From Chromatiales bacterium (lineage in GTDB: Bacteria > Pseudomonadota > Gammaproteobacteria > UBA6429 > Thiohalophilaceae), in the NCBI GenBank assembly GCA_024641465.1, contig JAHEDB010000176.1, forward strand, positions 1 to 5,576: a stretch of 5,576 nucleotides of DNA, given 5' to 3'. Below, one piece after another: positions 4,849 to 5,576 of this stretch. Each line of letters opens with the position of its first letter. Position 1 is the first letter of the stretch. The translations under genes were made by a program, and so were the position numbers. Below the pieces are notes generated by a model. The model was not told the origin of the DNA. It was given only the letters and a program-made list of their open reading frames with translations, and did no database searches.

Positions 4849-5576
4849 ATGCACAGACCCTCACCACTTGCATGCGCCAACACCGCGGATGACTTTGAGC
4901 AGCTCAAAACCCTGCTGGCCGATTACCCGGATCTCACCGAAAATGCCGATGCCCCTTGCTGGGAGATGCTGGCCAATGCCAGGCTCCAGCGCTTTGATGC
5001 CGACACCGTGTTGTTTTATCAGGGCATGGAGTGCAAGCACCTGATGTTGATCGTCGAGGGCAGGGTGCGCGTCTTTCGCCACTCCCACGAAGGCCGCGAA
5101 GTCACCCTGTATCGCGTCGAGCCAGGGCAACTGTGTATCCATAACCTGAATAACCTGGTGGACGGCATCCACTCGCAGATCACCGCCAGGACCGAGGCCC
5201 CCATGCGCGGGCTGATCATCTCCCGCAGCGCCTTTCACGAGGCCATGGACAAGTCCCCCAGCTTCCGCAATTACGTATTGCGCACCCTCACCGAACGCCT
5301 GGCGCTGATGACCAACCTGGTATCCGGCTTTGCCTTTGAGCGCCTCGACCTGCGCGTCGCGGTGTGGCTCATCGAACAATTTGATCGCTCCTGCGGTCGC
5401 CCCATTGAGGCCACCCACAGCGACCTCGCCCATGAACTCGGCACCACCCGCGAAATGATCAGCCGCATCCTCAAAGACTTTGAACACAAACGCTGTATAC
5501 AATTAGCGCGCGGCCGCATTCACCTGGTGTGTAAACACACACTGCGGCTGGCCAGCAAGGGTAAGGGCAAGTCGCC
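4849..5576 (+). CDS. Crp/Fnr-family transcriptional regulator (3' end beyond the window)
   Basis: The reading frame is open to the window edge, giving 242 codons without a stop; homologues are usually 220-250 residues, so little is missing. Residues about 45-130 form the cyclic-nucleotide-type barrel (VEGRVRVFRHSHEGREVTLYRVEPGQ), about 132-160 the dimer helix, and about 188-230 a winged helix-turn-helix (THSDLAHELGTTREMISRIL). The recognition helix has E202, S205 and R206, the E..SR pattern of FNR-type proteins. The cAMP contacts of CRP are absent, as is FNR's N-terminal four-cysteine cluster; cysteines are at 9, 37, 62, 96, 182, 216 and 228. C96-I-H98 sits in the effector loop and may sense redox, sulfane sulfur or heme ligands. 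ATG 4849 has GAGGA 10 nt upstream. Family sure; effector unknown. Confidence 0.85.
   Translation, partial: MHRPSPLACANTADDFEQLKTLLADYPDLTENADAPCWEMLANARLQRFDADTVLFYQGMECKHLMLIVEGRVRVFRHSHEGREVTLYRVEPGQLCIHNLNNLVDGIHSQITARTEAPMRGLIISRSAFHEAMDKSPSFRNYVLRTLTERLALMTNLVSGFAFERLDLRVAVWLIEQFDRSCGRPIEATHSDLAHELGTTREMISRILKDFEHKRCIQLARGRIHLVCKHTLRLASKGKGKS

Noticed and set aside
4861..5502. A 213-codon open frame on the minus strand
   Set aside because: It lies wholly antisense to the Crp/Fnr gene, whose protein has clear family motifs; the reverse frame shows no recognisable domain and is explained by GC-biased codon use.

Overview
The window reads as chromosomal DNA of a proteobacterium, most likely a gammaproteobacterium with sulfur-oxidising relatives. 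This is an inference from the protein families present (DsrE2-like, a split YeeE/YedE pair, a Crp/Fnr regulator with an unusual cysteine) and from moderately GC-rich genes separated by AT-rich intergenic DNA. No rRNA, tRNA, CRISPR array, insertion sequence or phage gene is visible.

Layout. Bases 1-271 hold no callable gene. They carry an AT-rich promoter (extended -10 TGCTATAAT) enclosed by a perfect 13-bp inverted repeat, followed by a leader of about 175 nt. Bases 272-1294 (+) encode a stand-alone ATP-grasp enzyme related to D-Ala-D-Ala ligase. It converges with no gap on a leftward three-gene operon. In transcription order that operon is a Cys-motif/ankyrin-repeat protein (2941-2360), a YeeE/YedE membrane protein (2340-1714) and a second, shorter YeeE/YedE-type membrane protein (1717-1295), the last two overlapping by ATGA. 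Further right, a leftward gene (3989-3054) encodes an exported DUF302-like protein of unknown function. It is divergent from a rightward gene (4171-4647) for a DsrE2-type protein, which ends at a clear intrinsic terminator. The last gene (4849 to the window edge, +) is a Crp/Fnr-family regulator cut off at its 3' end. It has its own promoter and a 7-bp inverted repeat flanking the -10.

How the parts may work together. YeeE/YedE proteins import thiosulfate or sulfur-containing ions, and DsrE-family proteins carry sulfane sulfur on cysteines. A Crp/Fnr protein lacking both the cAMP-contact residues and the FNR iron-sulfur cysteines, but with a cysteine in the effector domain, could sense the sulfur or redox state. 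The ankyrin/Cys-motif protein and the DUF302-like exported protein are the least understood members, and their placement suggests accessory roles in sulfur-compound uptake or relay. This is inference from gene content and neighbourhood. The ATP-grasp gene faces the others and may be unrelated to them.

Start corrections. The DUF302-like gene most likely starts at 3989, not at an ATG at 4100. The ankyrin gene most likely starts at ATG 2941, not TTG 2971. The first YeeE/YedE gene most likely starts at ATG 2340, not GTG 2343.
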